Shown piece by piece: positions 21,132-33,288 of a stretch of 64,000 nucleotides of DNA. Where the stretch lies: assembly GCA_003971905.1 (NCBI GenBank), contig RSEE01000025.1:248001-312000 (forward strand). Reading direction: 5' to 3'. The stretch comes from Moniliella sp. 'wahieum'. Its lineage: Eukaryota; Basidiomycota; Moniliellomycetes; Moniliellales; Moniliellaceae. Positions within the stretch are counted from its first letter, which is position 1, and the number at the start of each line of letters is the position of its first letter. The position numbers and the translations under genes are program-made. The notes beneath the pieces were generated by a model. That model had not been told where the DNA came from. It did not search any database and saw only the letters and a list, made by a program, of their open reading frames with translations.

Positions 21132-22106
21132 TCACAACACAGCGTGCAGTCCCCCGGCATTTTTGGCTTCGCGCAATTTCTGAATCGCCTCCAAAGGTGT
21201 CTTTGCCTTGACTGCCGCTAACACTTCAGGGTCCGCATGAGCGGCAAGGATGAAGGGGTTATGCGTTTTCTCATCGGCCAGGGTGTATAGGTTAGTGGTG
21301 ATCCCATGTCCCTCGTTGGCCGCGTAAGTCCTCAAGCAGTGCAAGGACCCCCTGCCTATTGGGAAGTACTTCGGCGGCAAACTGGCATTGGAAGACGTGT
21401 ACTCGTGTCCGCAGCAAATCAGTGCGTCTGAGGCAAAGTGCAGATCGTGTTCAGAGCTGAAAGCATATCTTCTGCCCCGCCCTCAAAGAACGACCACAGC
21501 CAGCGACAAAAAGCGTATCGCCGGTCAAAATCACCCTGCGGATTCCAGGACCCTGGGACTGGCCTTTCGTCATCAAGCAGGACGCAAACCGAGTCGCGGG
21601 TGTGACACGGCGTCGCATACACCGTCGCTTTGATTGACGAGCCAGGGAGGTAGAAACTATCGCCGCCCTCGATGGAGTCCGTGCGGAAGGGAATCTGCTC
21701 TGAGGGTCCCCAGATGGGTGTATGCGGAAAGGCATGAGCGTACGCTTCATTCCCGCCCGTGGTCGTGGTGATGGTGGGTGGTGAGGCAGCCCGTCACCTC
21801 GTCGACCTGCAGAGCCTGAGCCCTGGCTGTCATTGAAGGCACATCAAATGGGTCCACAAAGATGGCACGCCGCTTGCCATCGTCCGAGCGGTCATCGACA
21901 ATAATGTAGCCGTAGTTGTCTTCCGTAGCGGTACTACCCACGATTCGAAACCGCCTTCAGCGTCAGATCCTCTTCAATCGAGTCACAGAGGAAGAGGCAG
22001 ACAAACCTGGCTCAACATGGATCGCTGCGCGGGGCGTGGTGTGAAGGGTGCGTACAATACGCGGGGTGGAGCGCACAGCGCTGCGCAAGCTGGCCAGCAC
22101 AGACAT
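21132..22106 (-). CDS. GLO2: Hydroxyacylglutathione hydrolase (glyoxalase II)
   Basis: Metallo-beta-lactamase-fold enzyme that hydrolyses S-lactoylglutathione to lactate and free glutathione. The N-terminal MSVLASLRSAVRSTPRIVRT, then LHTTPRAA, looks like a mitochondrial presequence. The catalytic part reads STATEDNYGYIIVDDRSDDG, FVDPFDV, then the metal motif CLTTHHHHDHAGGN (THxHxDH) and ATVYATPCHTRDSVCVLLDD (second His). ILTGDTLFVAGCGRFFEGGA supplies the bridging Asp. ICCGHEYT contains the last metal His, and the C-terminal domain ends NPFILAAHADPEVL...GGLHAVL. Frame breaks are present near 21380, 21500-21550 and 21750. A first intron near 21965-22010 is likely. Confidence 0.85.
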
Positions 22107-22734
22107 GGCACTGGCAGTGGTAGGGTGGGGTGGAGCGATGGACTGTGGCAAGTGGGTGGAAGCACCGCCAAACCCCAGGAAAGAGGCCCGCGGCAGCCCG
22201 TACCCCACAGATTTCATAATTGCTGATTAATCGATTCCATATTGGTCGAGCGAGATGCCGCGGACCCAGCCGCCGAACGCACGACCACGGCACAGTGCGA
22301 GCGCCGCTATCCGAACTCAATCTCATCATCTCATCCACCATCCAACCTGTATCACCGAACGCCATTCATTGATCGTTCAGCACTCTGTTTGCGGCCTCTA
22401 GGATCTGTTCCATCTCTCGCATCCACGCTGCCCACTCGTTTCCAGCAACGCTATCGCCAACGGTGTGTTGGACGCCAGCACAGTCCACAGAGATCCTGCT
22501 GGAGAATCATGCTATTTCGTGATGCGCTGAATCGACATTTGGCTGGTGGACCCCCCAACCAGATCCATATTGGTCTAGCGACGCCCATAGCCTGAGCCCG
22601 GGATGTGGCTATACCTCCCCCTGCGACAGAGGGGCGAGGAATGCCACTTGTTCTCTTGCCTGCATTAGGCCCCGATGTGACCGAGGCGGTGGTGGAGGAA
22701 CGTGTGACTGGACCATTCGCCCGGGAAGAAGTTG
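22107..22734. other. Intergenic region
   Basis: Upstream of the glyoxalase II gene and downstream of the DUO1-like gene, 628 bp. Nothing recognisable. Confidence 0.4.
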
Positions 22735-23946
22735 CTACCCGGCCTGATCGCCCCTGACTGCACCCGTCATAGCACCTCTGCCCAAAGTGGAGCGGCCCAA
22801 CGACGCCCCTGCACGTGCCGAGGCAGAAACAGAAGCAGTGCCAGGCCGACCACCACGGCCACCGCGAACAGTGGAGCGGCGCGAGCCCAATCGGTTGGAC
22901 GAAGCGGCGGCTTCGGCACGTTTGCGAGCAGCTTCTTGTTGGGCAGCGTGGCGAGCCTCCTCTTCGCGTCGTTTGGCTTCGGCTTCAGCTTGGCGCTTGG
23001 CAGCCGCTTGGGCAGCTGCCGTGACTGCTTCATCATGCAAGCGCCCCTCCTCACTAATCCCCTGCCACTCAGGATCGGTGAGAAGGGTGTGAATCTGCTG
23101 CGAGCGGCGCAAAAATCAATGTAAACATCAAGGAGCTGGTTGATGTCATGCACGCGCGATGCCACAACCTAAACAAACAATCGAGGCCAGTCAGATGTCT
23201 AGAATCCCCAAACGGAGCAGCAAGGCAGAGCTATACTCACATCGATATGGTCCGCAGTACCTTGAAGCATGGCGTCGTAATTGGAAAAAACAGTGTTCAA
23301 CGCTCGCAACTGGCCAATCTCGTTGATGTATTCGTCTCGAGTTGGAAGGGTCCCATGTTTTCTGAAGCTGGCGTAGGTGCAGGCGATGCTTCCAAATCGT
23401 CCGAAGCCAGAGGCGTAGACACGTCATCCGCAAGCGAAGGAAGTGCGGATGTGCCGGGCACGGACGTGGACTGTGAGGAAGTGGTGGGACCGCTTGGAAT
23501 CCGTTTCGTGGCGGCGTACGCTGGCTTGGCAAAAGAAAACCTTGGCTTGCCCTTGCCCCGCTCAATGCCACCCAAACGAAGTTTGGATCCCGTTGCGCCC
23601 GATCCGCTGGCGCTCGTCATGGTCTGACTTGCGTTGGAGCCGGCGCCCGTGCTTGCATTCGGTTGGTCTTGCACCTCGTTCAAGGGCCACCGCGGTGGTT
23701 CAGGAAGACCATCGAGCAACCGAAGTCCCTGGTTGTGAACATCCGTTGGGGGAGGTCCCCAGCTAGGCCGCGACTTGGATGCGCGCGAAAGAGGAACCTT
23801 GGCGGGCGAAGGAGGGAGCCCGCTCGGCCCCGCCGGATTCGGCTGGGCAGTGGACGCCTTGAGGTCGTCCAGAGCGTCCGTGCTGCAGTCACAGGCCGGA
23901 CATGTCGCCGCCAAACTGAGATCGTCGGTGAAAAGAGCGGGGGCAT
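22735..23946 (-). CDS. DUO1: Probable DASH complex subunit DUO1
   Basis: Putative member of the DASH/Dam1 ring that couples kinetochores to microtubules. The likely start is MPPALFTDDLSLAA, which needs one extra C in a run of five at about 23941. A long Pro/Ser/Gly-rich region follows, with GLRLLDGLPEPPRWPLNEVQ. The conserved block is a helical stretch EYINEIGQLRALNTVFSNYD, then ASRVHDINQLLDVYIDFCA, RRSQQIHTLLTDPEWQGISE. The order heptad helix, LLDxYI, then (L/T)DPxWxG is what Duo1 proteins show. A charged Ala/Glu/Arg coiled stretch and a basic Gly/Arg/Ser tail end the protein. The assignment rests on that one block. A small intron near 23170-23240 and frame changes are needed. Confidence 0.5.
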
Positions 23947-24625
23947 GGGTATGGATGGAGCGGTGGTGGTGGCAATCAACCGGTGTTGCCTTGCAAGGAA
24001 CGGATGGGCAAATAGCACATCCACTGCAGTGTGATCGATCACCGATCATCCTCGCTACTCATTTCACAGCTTGCGTGGCGCGTGTTTGGGGCACGCGCGT
24101 TTTAAATTAACGTGATCACGTGCAGGCGTGCGGATCGGTGTAAGAGCTGGCACGCACAATTACAACGGATTATCGATTACAGTTTTCTCACGGGTCATAC
24201 TGAGGGACCACACAAAACGGCCGGGACAGTAGCGAGGACAATGATTCTGATGGCGGTGAAGGTGGTGGTATTGTCATACGGCCGCCCCCTGTTCAATTAG
24301 GACCTTGACAGCTTTTTGTACCCCAGAGACACTGGCACAGCAACCAGTGTCCTCTGCTTCTCTCTTAGATCTTCATGTGCCTGCTGCCCGCACGCTCAAG
24401 TGCCAAACAGGCAGTCAGACAGACTAATCCCATCGACAGACAGCCACTAGACAAGCCACCAGATTGCCACGCAACAATGACACACACGTCATTCACCACA
24501 ACAAATTTCGACGAGAGACAACGAATACTGGTGGACAAAATCAAAGAAAGAGACCACAACAAAAAGGATATGCAGGGAGGATGGCCAAAAGGGGGCGTGT
24601 AAATAGAAGGAAAGACAATGAGAGC
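23947..24625. other. Intergenic region
   Basis: Between the DUO1-like start and the 3' end of the RhoGEF gene. No gene is supported; an A-rich tract lies at 24480-24600. Confidence 0.4.
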
Positions 24626-27600
24626 TCAGGCGAGGGGCCGATCTGACCGAACTAGGAAGGTCGCCCCCTCGTCATGCACCCACGTTGTATAGAAGAGGGG
24701 ATGAGAAGAAGAGAAGGAGAGAGTGCCAGCACCCGATGCATCAAGGCCCAGTCCCATCAGATGACCGCTCTTGATGACCCTTCTGACTTTACTGCCCGCC
24801 CGCCGACGCGCCGTCGCACAAATCAGCCACCCGACGGCAGATCCGCAGCGCGCCTTCCAACTCAATCGACGCGGCGCTCCCGCGAGGGGTATGGGTTTGG
24901 AGCTCACGTAAGAGCAACAGGTACCGTGGCAACCGTTGGGTGGGCATGATGACAATGTCCAGAGCGGTAAGCGCTTTGCGGCGCGGCTGGGAACGGTACG
25001 AGCGGTTCGTATTTGGCGGCTGCGCATCTTCAAAAAGCTCGTGCCCTGTTGCGGCGAGGGCGGGGGCACGAGCGTGCGATCCGCACGGCGCGAAGGCGAA
25101 GGGTAGAACGAGTCGGGCGGCACCTCCACCAAGCCCACACGCGGACAGCGGCGGTGCAAACGCGGGCTAAGCTCCATGGTCCTCAACTGGGCCATCACGT
25201 CAGCTATTGTAAAACTCCACCCAATCATTGTGGCCTCCAGCCGGGCCGCCACCAGTGCAAACGACGCCCCTACCCCGGCCGCGGTCGGAGAACGCTCAAT
25301 CGCATTTACCAACTCTTGGCTCAGTGCAATCAAGCCGGGGAGAGGTTGGTGAGACTGGCCAAGTGCCTTGTGTCGCGCTTGGTCGGTGGCGGCGAGCCGG
25401 GTCGCGCTGTAGTGCACGCTGCACCGCGTCCAGCAAACACTCGAGATGTCGCCCGTAGCTTCGTTCGGTTTGGATGAGCTCGCGAATAACTGGTTAGACA
25501 CGCTCAGAAGTTAGCATTACATATCGCAACCCAAACCCAAGCAGCACATACCGAAAAGTGCCTTGACTTCCTTGGCCCAATCGTCGTCATTTTCAATGGC
25601 CTCACTCCCAGCTTCTTGGCCAGATGCGCATCCCACCACGTTGGCATGCCAGGAATGACGCCCGCGCGGCTCGTGTTCTGACAAGAGGGAAGGGACGAAG
25701 CTTTGCTCTTCGTATTCAAGTGATGTTCGTGCAGGTGCCTCGCCCCGATCCAAGGGATCGACTAAGGAAGAAGGATATGCCTCGGCAAGGGGTTGCACCA
25801 TGCCTACAGCCACCGACTCCGGCTCCTCAGTCGGATCCTCCACCTCGCGTTGATCCTGGCCCAAGCTGCCCGTCTCACCCGTCCAACTAAGCGCCCTTCT
25901 GCGACTCGAGTCGACAGCAGCAGGAGCAGAGGGAGGTGCCAGCGGGACTGAAGGCCGCCTCCCTCGATTCGCCATATACCTATCCATCGTCGGGGATGAG
26001 GAGGTGTACCGAGAAGGGATGGGGAGGGAAACGGTTTGGACGGCTCGGTTGAAGGGGACCCAGTCCCGGATCCCACTCTGGGCGTTGATCCAACCGGTAT
26101 AGGTGGGGCAGAGTTGCGGTCTGGTCCTTCTCTACGCAAGCGCGCATGTGGTGAGGCAATGTCGACGTCCAAGCTCCCTCTCCGTCTCTCGCGCTGAAAT
26201 CGGCGAACGTCTTCGAGTGCATGAAGAAACTCGAGGTCATCCTTGATGCGGAACGCTGTGGAGGGGGAGTTGGGAAGGGGATGGAAGATGAAGCGAGTTG
26301 GGCCGCAAAGTCAAGCTGGGGCGGTGCTGGAGCGACGCAGCAAACGCCGATTCAAACGGAGACGCCTCGGCGCGATGACCACGGTGGGCATGGGGCGGAC
26401 AAAGGACGACTCTCCGGCTGGCCGGGGTGAGGGAGTTGCGTCGAACATGCAGATCCAGCACGGTCTGCATGCTCCGACTCAACCGGTTTCCGGTGCTGGA
26501 TCGAATTGGACTCCCCGCTTCTCTTCCTTCCGGCCAGAGAGGGACGTGTGGCGTGAGATGGGTTCCGGAGTAGCGACCTCCTCACTGTCCGGACTGGTAC
26601 CTGTAGCAGCGTCACGGTCACCGTCACTGGGGAGTCGTGCGATTCGTATGAACTTTGTTTGCTTCCCATCTGCATGGGCCGCTCTCCCACAACCGAGGGC
26701 GGTCCAGAGCCTGGGACAGAATCCAACTCCTGGACAGGGAATCGCACTAGGCTCGAACGATACGCCCGCTGGGTAAATGTAGCGTTCCTCCGAAGAGAAC
26801 GTCGCTTGGGAACATCCATGTCTACCGGAGAATCAGGCGCGTTGGATACCAGGGGCGGCTCTGGCCGCTCGGGGGCAACTGAGGAGGATTGCTTGCGTTG
26901 CAGGCGAGCCCGAAGCGATCCACCCAGCATTGAAGCCGAGCGCGATAAGGACATTCGCCGGCTTGGCTCAACTGGGCTAGTGGAAGGGCCGTTGTCGGAA
27001 GGGGAGCGGGACTTGGACCGGTTGGCCTTGGCGGGTCCAACAGGTTCGGTTGGAAGCCTGGCCCGAGTTTGTTTGGTTGTCGGGTCGACGGCGGGGGACA
27101 TGCTGAGCGAGCGAAGCAAAGAACGAGAGAGCAAGATGGAATCGCGCGATCTTACTCGCTCACGTCGAAAGGATGAGAACGGCGGGTTGGATTGAGGTTG
27201 GGAAGTAGAGGCATGGGAGGATGAAGTGGGCGTGGGAGTTGCGTCGCTGGCAGTTGACATGGTAACCGTCAAAGTCTCGGCTGATGCACTGAGTGAACTG
27301 GTGCCGATTGACCTCTGGGCGTGGGTTTGGGGGTGGCCGCTTGGATCGTATCCGCCAACTCACCGAGAGACTGGGTCCCGGCGCCAGGAATGGGCAAGGG
27401 TCCCCCCCAGTCGGAATCGAGGGAAAGATGGGAGGAGGCAGGGGAGGGAAGAATGGTCAATAGTGCCGGGGCAGGCGTCTGGGCAGGGCGGGGTAGGTGG
27501 TACTGTATGGGGCTGGGGGCGGGAAAGCGGGAGGGGGCTGTGATTGGTGGGGTGGGAAGACGGCGGGGGAGCATGGTCGTGTTTGTGCTCCTCGAGGCTA

Positions 27601-28430
27601 GCGGTTGGAGTTAGAGTCAACGGTGCAAGGGGTACAATGGGGGCAAGCACTGGGGCTGGCTGGTCCTGAGGCGGTTGAGGTGGGGATGAGGCTGGCGGCA
27701 GATCCTCCTTCTCGGCGGGGAGCATGATGCCGGAGAGGGAAGAAGGGAGGAAGCTGGCCAGGAAGCGGGACGTGCTCTGGCGGCGGGAATGCGAGGGGGA
27801 GGGCGCCTGGGGCTGGAGAAGGGTGAAGGTGATGGCGAGGCAGAGGGTGAGGGGGAGGCAGAGGGAAAGGCAGAGGCCGAAGGAGAAGCAGGAGGGTTCG
27901 GACGAGCGGGAGTGTTGCCCTTTCCTGGCAGATGAGGATGTGGGAGGGGGCTGGCGAGGCCGACGGCGCTGGCCACGGTGGCATCGGTGGACGTCTGGGA
28001 GGCGTGGGACTCATTCGCGGAGCTGGTGGGGGTCATGCTGGACGGAGAGGGGTCAGGGGGGGAGCGAGGAGCAGGAGGGGGAGGCATGGCGTACCGAGCG
28101 GACCACATGCTGTCGGCAGCCGCGAGGAAGTGCGCTGCGGAAGCGTATGGCTGCTGGCTGGAGGACACCAACGACGGTCCGCGGCCGCGGCAGCAGCGAC
28201 GGCCATGGGAGCGCAGGCGGAAGCGCAAGGGAAAGCAAATGTGAATGTGAATGCGCGGGTGAAGGCGAAGGCGAAGGCGAAGGCGAGGGCGAGGCGAGGG
28301 CGAAGGCGAGGGCAACAGCGGCGGCGAAAGGAGCGGGTGTGGATGTGGGTGTGTTGGGCGGTGTGCTGGGCAGGAACGGAGTTCGACGCTGTGGAGGGCC
28401 CAGGGACGGAGGGGCTCCCGTAGCGGTCAC
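24626..28430 (-). CDS. RhoGEF (Dbl-homology) protein with long disordered N-terminus
   Basis: Predicted guanine nucleotide exchange factor for a Rho/Cdc42-type GTPase. The likely start is MTATGAPPSLGPPQRRTPFL. About 900 residues of low-complexity sequence follow (Pro/Ser/Ala hexamer-encoded repeats, then Arg/Ser-rich segments such as RRMSLSRSASMLGGSLRARL). The DH domain starts at an intron (25490 to about 25552, gtatgt donor, ctaaccag acceptor) with VIRELIQTERSYGRHLECLL, the classic CR1 motif. It continues GLIALSQELVNAIERSP and has the CR3 helix DIVIMPTQRLPRYLLLLREL, then QTHTP. No PH domain is recognised after it. The end is uncertain: one frame stops near 24789, another at 24626. Many frame breaks. 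DH identification is good; gene limits are approximate. Confidence 0.7.
28261..28313 (-). repeat. GAAGGC-type hexamer repeat inside the RhoGEF N-terminus
   Basis: About nine imperfect GAAGGC/GAGGGC units. On the minus strand they encode alternating Ser-Pro (or Ala-Phe in another frame). A similar but weaker tract lies at about 27835-27890. Confidence 0.7.
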
Positions 28431-31400
28431 GCATCAGTTGCTGTTACATGTTAAGCTTCCACCAAATTCAGCGTGCGTTCAACGGGCAACACAACGCCCA
28501 GCGTTCGCCAACGTTCCAAGTACCCCAGACAGCTCAGACAGCCGCCGACAGCCCGCAGACAGCCCGCAGACAGCCCTGCCAGCCGCAGCGGTGTCTTGGG
28601 CGGGCTGCGCGGACACTTGCCTCTGCACGCGCTGGGCCGTGGCAGCGCCCCTTGCTCCCTCCCTCAGTTCAACGCATATCCATCCACATACCCGGCCGCA
28701 TCCATCATCCATCGCATGCATCATGATCGCTCGGTGAGCCGCCCCCTGCCGCCGCCGCCCTGCGATCATCACCGCTCACCTCGATCTCTCCCCCCTCCGC
28801 CCCACCGCCGGGGGATGCCCCCAGCACAGCACGCCCCCATCGGCAGCATCGGCAGATTAGCGCGTAGGCTCAGCGCGTACCCCATCCATGCATCAGCACA
28901 CCCTTGCTTGAGACGAGATTATCGATTCGGCCTTGCTATGCGCATGTGCCTCGGCGTGCAGAGCAGCCCCAGCGCACTGCCCCAGACTCGCCCTGCCCTT
29001 GCCTGCGCCGCCCGCTCGGCTGGCGCCTGCTGGTGCGCTGGTGCGCCCGCCCGGCCCCCCGCGCCCCGCACACCACCGCCCCACGCCGCTTCGACAGCGG
29101 GGATCGCAGCACATGCACCGCTGGGCCCCCGCTGCCTGCTGTCCAGCCAGCACGGCGCCTGCCTGCCCACCCCCCGGCCGATCAGAGCATCGTTCGCTGC
29201 TCCCGGCTGGCTCCTTGCCACAGCGCACATCCTGGCACCGCGCCTGTGTTGCTGCGTCCGAGCGCCCTGGCACCGCCGTTGTGCAGCTCAAAAACCATCT
29301 ACATCCCCTCTGGCACCCCCCTGGCACACCACTGGCACACCCTCACCGAGGCGTAGCGACTGGCCTGCGCAACCGCTTCACGCCTGGATTTGGTTCGGCC
29401 CCCGCCCCTGCGGCGGCACACAGCGCACGCGCCAGCCTCCCGCTTGAGTCATCTCCGCCAGCTCCCAAGCAAAATCAGAAGACGGCCAATATATCACCTC
29501 TGATCTCAAATCTCCATGCCACATGTCACATCGCATCGACGGGCTGGGGGCGCTGTTCATTACGCGTCACGCGTCACGTCCATTAGAGCGCTGGCACTCA
29601 GCTCTAGTATCGCAGAGCCTGTCCAGATCCATGTTCAATTCCTCCACCGAGGCCCGACTGATCCGACCCCACCAGCACCAGCACCAAACACCCGCCCCTC
29701 GACTCCCTTTCCTCGCTCTTTCCCTCGCTTCTGGCCGCCACCGGGCCCATCACAGCATCACGCATTACCAGCTGGACATCCACAGCCTTTCTGAACTCCT
29801 TTAATTCTGGACTGAGGACGTTAAGCAGTACCAGTGATGCAGTGATGGTAATACTGACAGTACTCCGAAAGTAACTGAACGCTCGCTCTAGCTTAAAATT
29901 CTCAAGCAAAAGCTTCTTCATGCTCCAAAGCTTCAAGCTTCAAGCTTCAGCTTCAAGCTTCAGGCTCTTCAAGCCAAAAGAAAGGCGCAGTCACGTACTG
30001 ATCATCGCCATTGTCGATCTATATGTTGGAGCCCTGCACTACAGCAGCAGCCATTAAACTTACATGGCTCACATTGGCTTTGTCCTCCGTCGCATCAGCT
30101 GTTTTCCCTGACATTACATTCCGCCCCAGCAGACCAAAAAGGAGCACGGATGCTTGGCAGGTGACAACATATGTCAACGTTCAACGTTCAAGGTACGTTC
30201 AAGTTGAGTAGCTGCTCAGCGCTCAACGCGCGCTCAACCTGTCCATTCCCCTCTTCCACCTCACGGCCTCTCCTCGGCCTCACTAGTAGTATAGGTATCA
30301 GATGCAGCGATACGTACGATGCTCGATGTCAAACCCACATAGCACCTGCCCTCCGCCACAACAACTGCGCTTAGGCCTACTCTCAGGCTGAGGCTCCTCT
30401 TCTCAAAAAGGCCTCTAATAATTGGCCTGCCCACTGACTTGTACTATTAGTAGCTCGTGACTGTGGCTATGTCCTAAAACCATATCATTGGCAGAGCTTA
30501 AACGCTTAAGAACAAAGAAACGCTGCACCTACTAACTCGACCTTCTCGTTCAGCGGATGTTGCTTGTTATTGGCGTCAAACCCGTTCAGGAAACCCGGGG
30601 AATCGCCAGCAGATCATCGATCATCAGTATATGTTGTTGGCTCAGGATACACACACCTTGGATCGAGCTGGGGAGACTGATCATCGATCATCGATCACAC
30701 ACCACTATTACACGCCGAACAGAGTTCTACACAGTGATATATATAGTGCTCTCCCGCTACCTGCCGCCATCTGCGGCCTACAGCTAGCTCTTACTTCCAC
30801 GGCCATGCAGCCTATAATCAGAATCGATCGAGAATCGACAGCGCTACTGAGGTTGCATTCAATATTCATGCCTTTTGCCAGCTTAAGCTTGAATCAGGCG
30901 GGGGTACACAAAAAGAAACGCTGCGGGCCTAAAACAAGGCCGAACAAGCTCATTGCTGGCTCCGCCGTGAGTACGTGAGTGCATGAGCGCATGAGCTATG
31001 ATCGATCCCGCGTATGCTGCTTGCTTGTAACATGTGGCATGGGATGCCAAAACACAGTTAGGAAATCACAGCGGAGTCATTAGTCACCAATATAGTCGCT
31101 AATCACTTACTTACTCACTACAGTAGTAGATGTTTCGCGCCCTCTGACGTTATCAACCATCTTCTCCAAAATAAGGCTCTTTAATTCCTTCCTTCGAGTG
31201 TACTCAAAAAACTAGTACCCGCACATCGTCGGAGCCGAGGGGACGCACGATCATAAATAGTGCGACGGAAAGTGTCATAATATCATTAGTTTGGCTGAGA
31301 GCTAATCGATAATCTCGCTCCCATTTCCAATTTCTTCGTCCCAAACGTCTCGCTCCTTCTCTGTTCTTCCGATTAGCACCATGTCCTCAGCTCTTGCTTT

Positions 31401-33288
31401 TTCCCCGCAAACGATTGCTACATGATGCATGACCCCTTGACCTAATATAGTTGTATCGATTCTGGTCTCCCTTGCCTTCGCCCCGACTATGACAGAAAAC
31501 GCATCTCCAGCTCCCAACACCCTCTATTATGGGCCATTCCTTACTCAGTCTGCAAGCGCAAGTGTATGAACTGATATCAGATTTACTCAAGTATTACATC
31601 CTGTGCTGCATCCGTTCCCAATCCAAGTTCGGGGCGTTGCAGAGGGACTGATGTGTTCTCAATGACGCGCAGGTTGTGGAGAAAAAGAAGAAACGTGGGA
31701 GCGGGTAGTAAGGCCATGTTGCGACAGGTTGCACCGAGAGAGAAGCGCAGGAGCGTTTGGAGCATTTACGTGATGAAGGAGAACCACACCGTGTGAAGAA
31801 ATTCGGGGACGAAGGAGACCAAAATGGTGGGGGGGCGGAGGTGTAGAACACATTCTACACTAGGGGGAAAAGGCCCCACCCCGCGTTGGAATGCCGCGGG
31901 AGAAAGATTTGTATCAACAGTCATCGCTATAGACCAAAGAGGATTGCGACAAAAGAAACACAACGTACCAGGTGCGTACTCAGGACCTGTTTTCCCTCTA
32001 GTCTTGACCATGCCCGGGTACTGTTTAATTGAGCGCACCTTCATTACTGCAGAGTCTCATTTTGGAGATATGCTTATCCTTCACGTGTCTATCACCACAC
32101 ACGCACATTTGTATCCGTGGGCACTACACCAAGTTATCAAAGCCGATAGCGACTTAACCTGCTGGCACCACCCTTACCTTCGATTGGGCCGAGCTAACAG
32201 CGCACGCCTCCTATGTGCGATCCCGGTAGATATTGTGTTCCTTTTTCTCTGTCTCAAAGTACAGAGAGTTGGATGGTAACGACGCAGAGGGCCGGAAAGC
32301 TCTGATGTACTAATTAATGTAGATCATGTCACTGGAACAAATCGAATTTCGTGTATAGAATCGTAACGTGATCTCAGTGTCGATGAGGAGGCCCAATACT
32401 GTGGACTGGAAGGCAATATATGTCCCGTCGGTAATAAGAGACTAGTCGAGAGAAAACCTCGCTTTGAGATGGCAATCATCCCATGGTCAATAGTCGTATA
32501 ATGGAATCGGAGAGAGAGTAGTGGAGACCAAAAGTTAACTGAAATCTCGCCTGTTTTTTTGGGACACAGAGCTGTGCAAATACATGGAGGAAAAGCAAGA
32601 AATTTGTTGGGGAGACAAGAATGGATTTGACACCAAAACGATGCTGAGATGACAAAGTGAAGACGAACACAGATGACAAAAGTAGACTAAATGTGTAAGA
32701 GAACTCAGATCAAGAACTGTATCATGCACGCAGAGAATCTATAAAGGACGGTGTTGCACAATAGTCTAATCAAGAAAAAGCAAAGAAAAGCGAAAACACA
32801 ATGACCAGGTTTTCAGCCCTGCCACAAACCAGTGACAGAAGAGCATATTAAGGGGCGAGTATTTGCGCGTATACAAAAGGTCCAAGTCAAGAAGATTTCT
32901 GCCAAGTCCATAGCCCCAATCAAATTTTCCTTCTTCTTTGTCTAGACGGTATGATGTACAGGCTGCCAGGAGTGAATGCTGCCCCCCTTGTTGCTAGTCC
33001 TAAACACTATAAGACGATTTCGCCTAGACTCAGGACTGGGAAAATTAAGTGGGGTAAGATTCAAGACCGTATGGGCACTGATGACGGTGGGTTGATTCGG
33101 AATAGCAAGAAAACTGACAGCCTTTATTCAAAGAGTGCCCTGCCCTAACCGGTAACCACAGAACGGAAAGGAAGAGAGAATCTATGCTGCGTAAGCGCAA
33201 GAACATGCAATAAAAAGAACGTCGAAGAAAGAGCGTGAGCTTGAAAGAGATACGGAGAGTAATAAGTTACCTCACAACTGGCAGAAAC
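28431..33288. other. Gene-poor region, left of the GH5 gene
   Basis: About 4.9 kb without a gene I can support. The first 1 kb is very GC-rich and C-rich and holds a 324-codon open frame (28473-29447) of Pro/Ala/Arg composition that I reject. From about 29.8 kb the base composition becomes more AT-rich, with many stops in all frames. It contains an AAGCTTC repeat (29928-29961), a GTTCAACG-type cluster (30177-30200) and ATCATCG repeats near 30610-30705. No transposon, tRNA or rRNA signature was recognised. Confidence 0.45.
29928..29961 (+). repeat. AAGCTTC tandem repeat
   Basis: Five units, four of 7 bp and one of 6 bp. Intergenic; no associated gene. Confidence 0.8.

Noticed and set aside
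21935-21965. Sequence resembling a tRNA T-arm (GGTTTCGAATCG on the minus strand)
   Set aside because: No matching acceptor, D-arm or anticodon arm around it, and it lies at the start of the glyoxalase II coding region.
28473-29447. 324-codon plus-strand open frame
   Set aside because: Composition is Pro/Ala/Arg/His/Ser-rich without any domain. Equally open frames exist on the other strand. It follows from the very high C content, which removes stop codons.
31302-31520. Short minus-strand frame starting MLGAGDAFSVIVG
   Set aside because: It briefly resembles soluble-enzyme sequence, but no family could be named, no neighbouring exon continues it and the region is otherwise full of stops.
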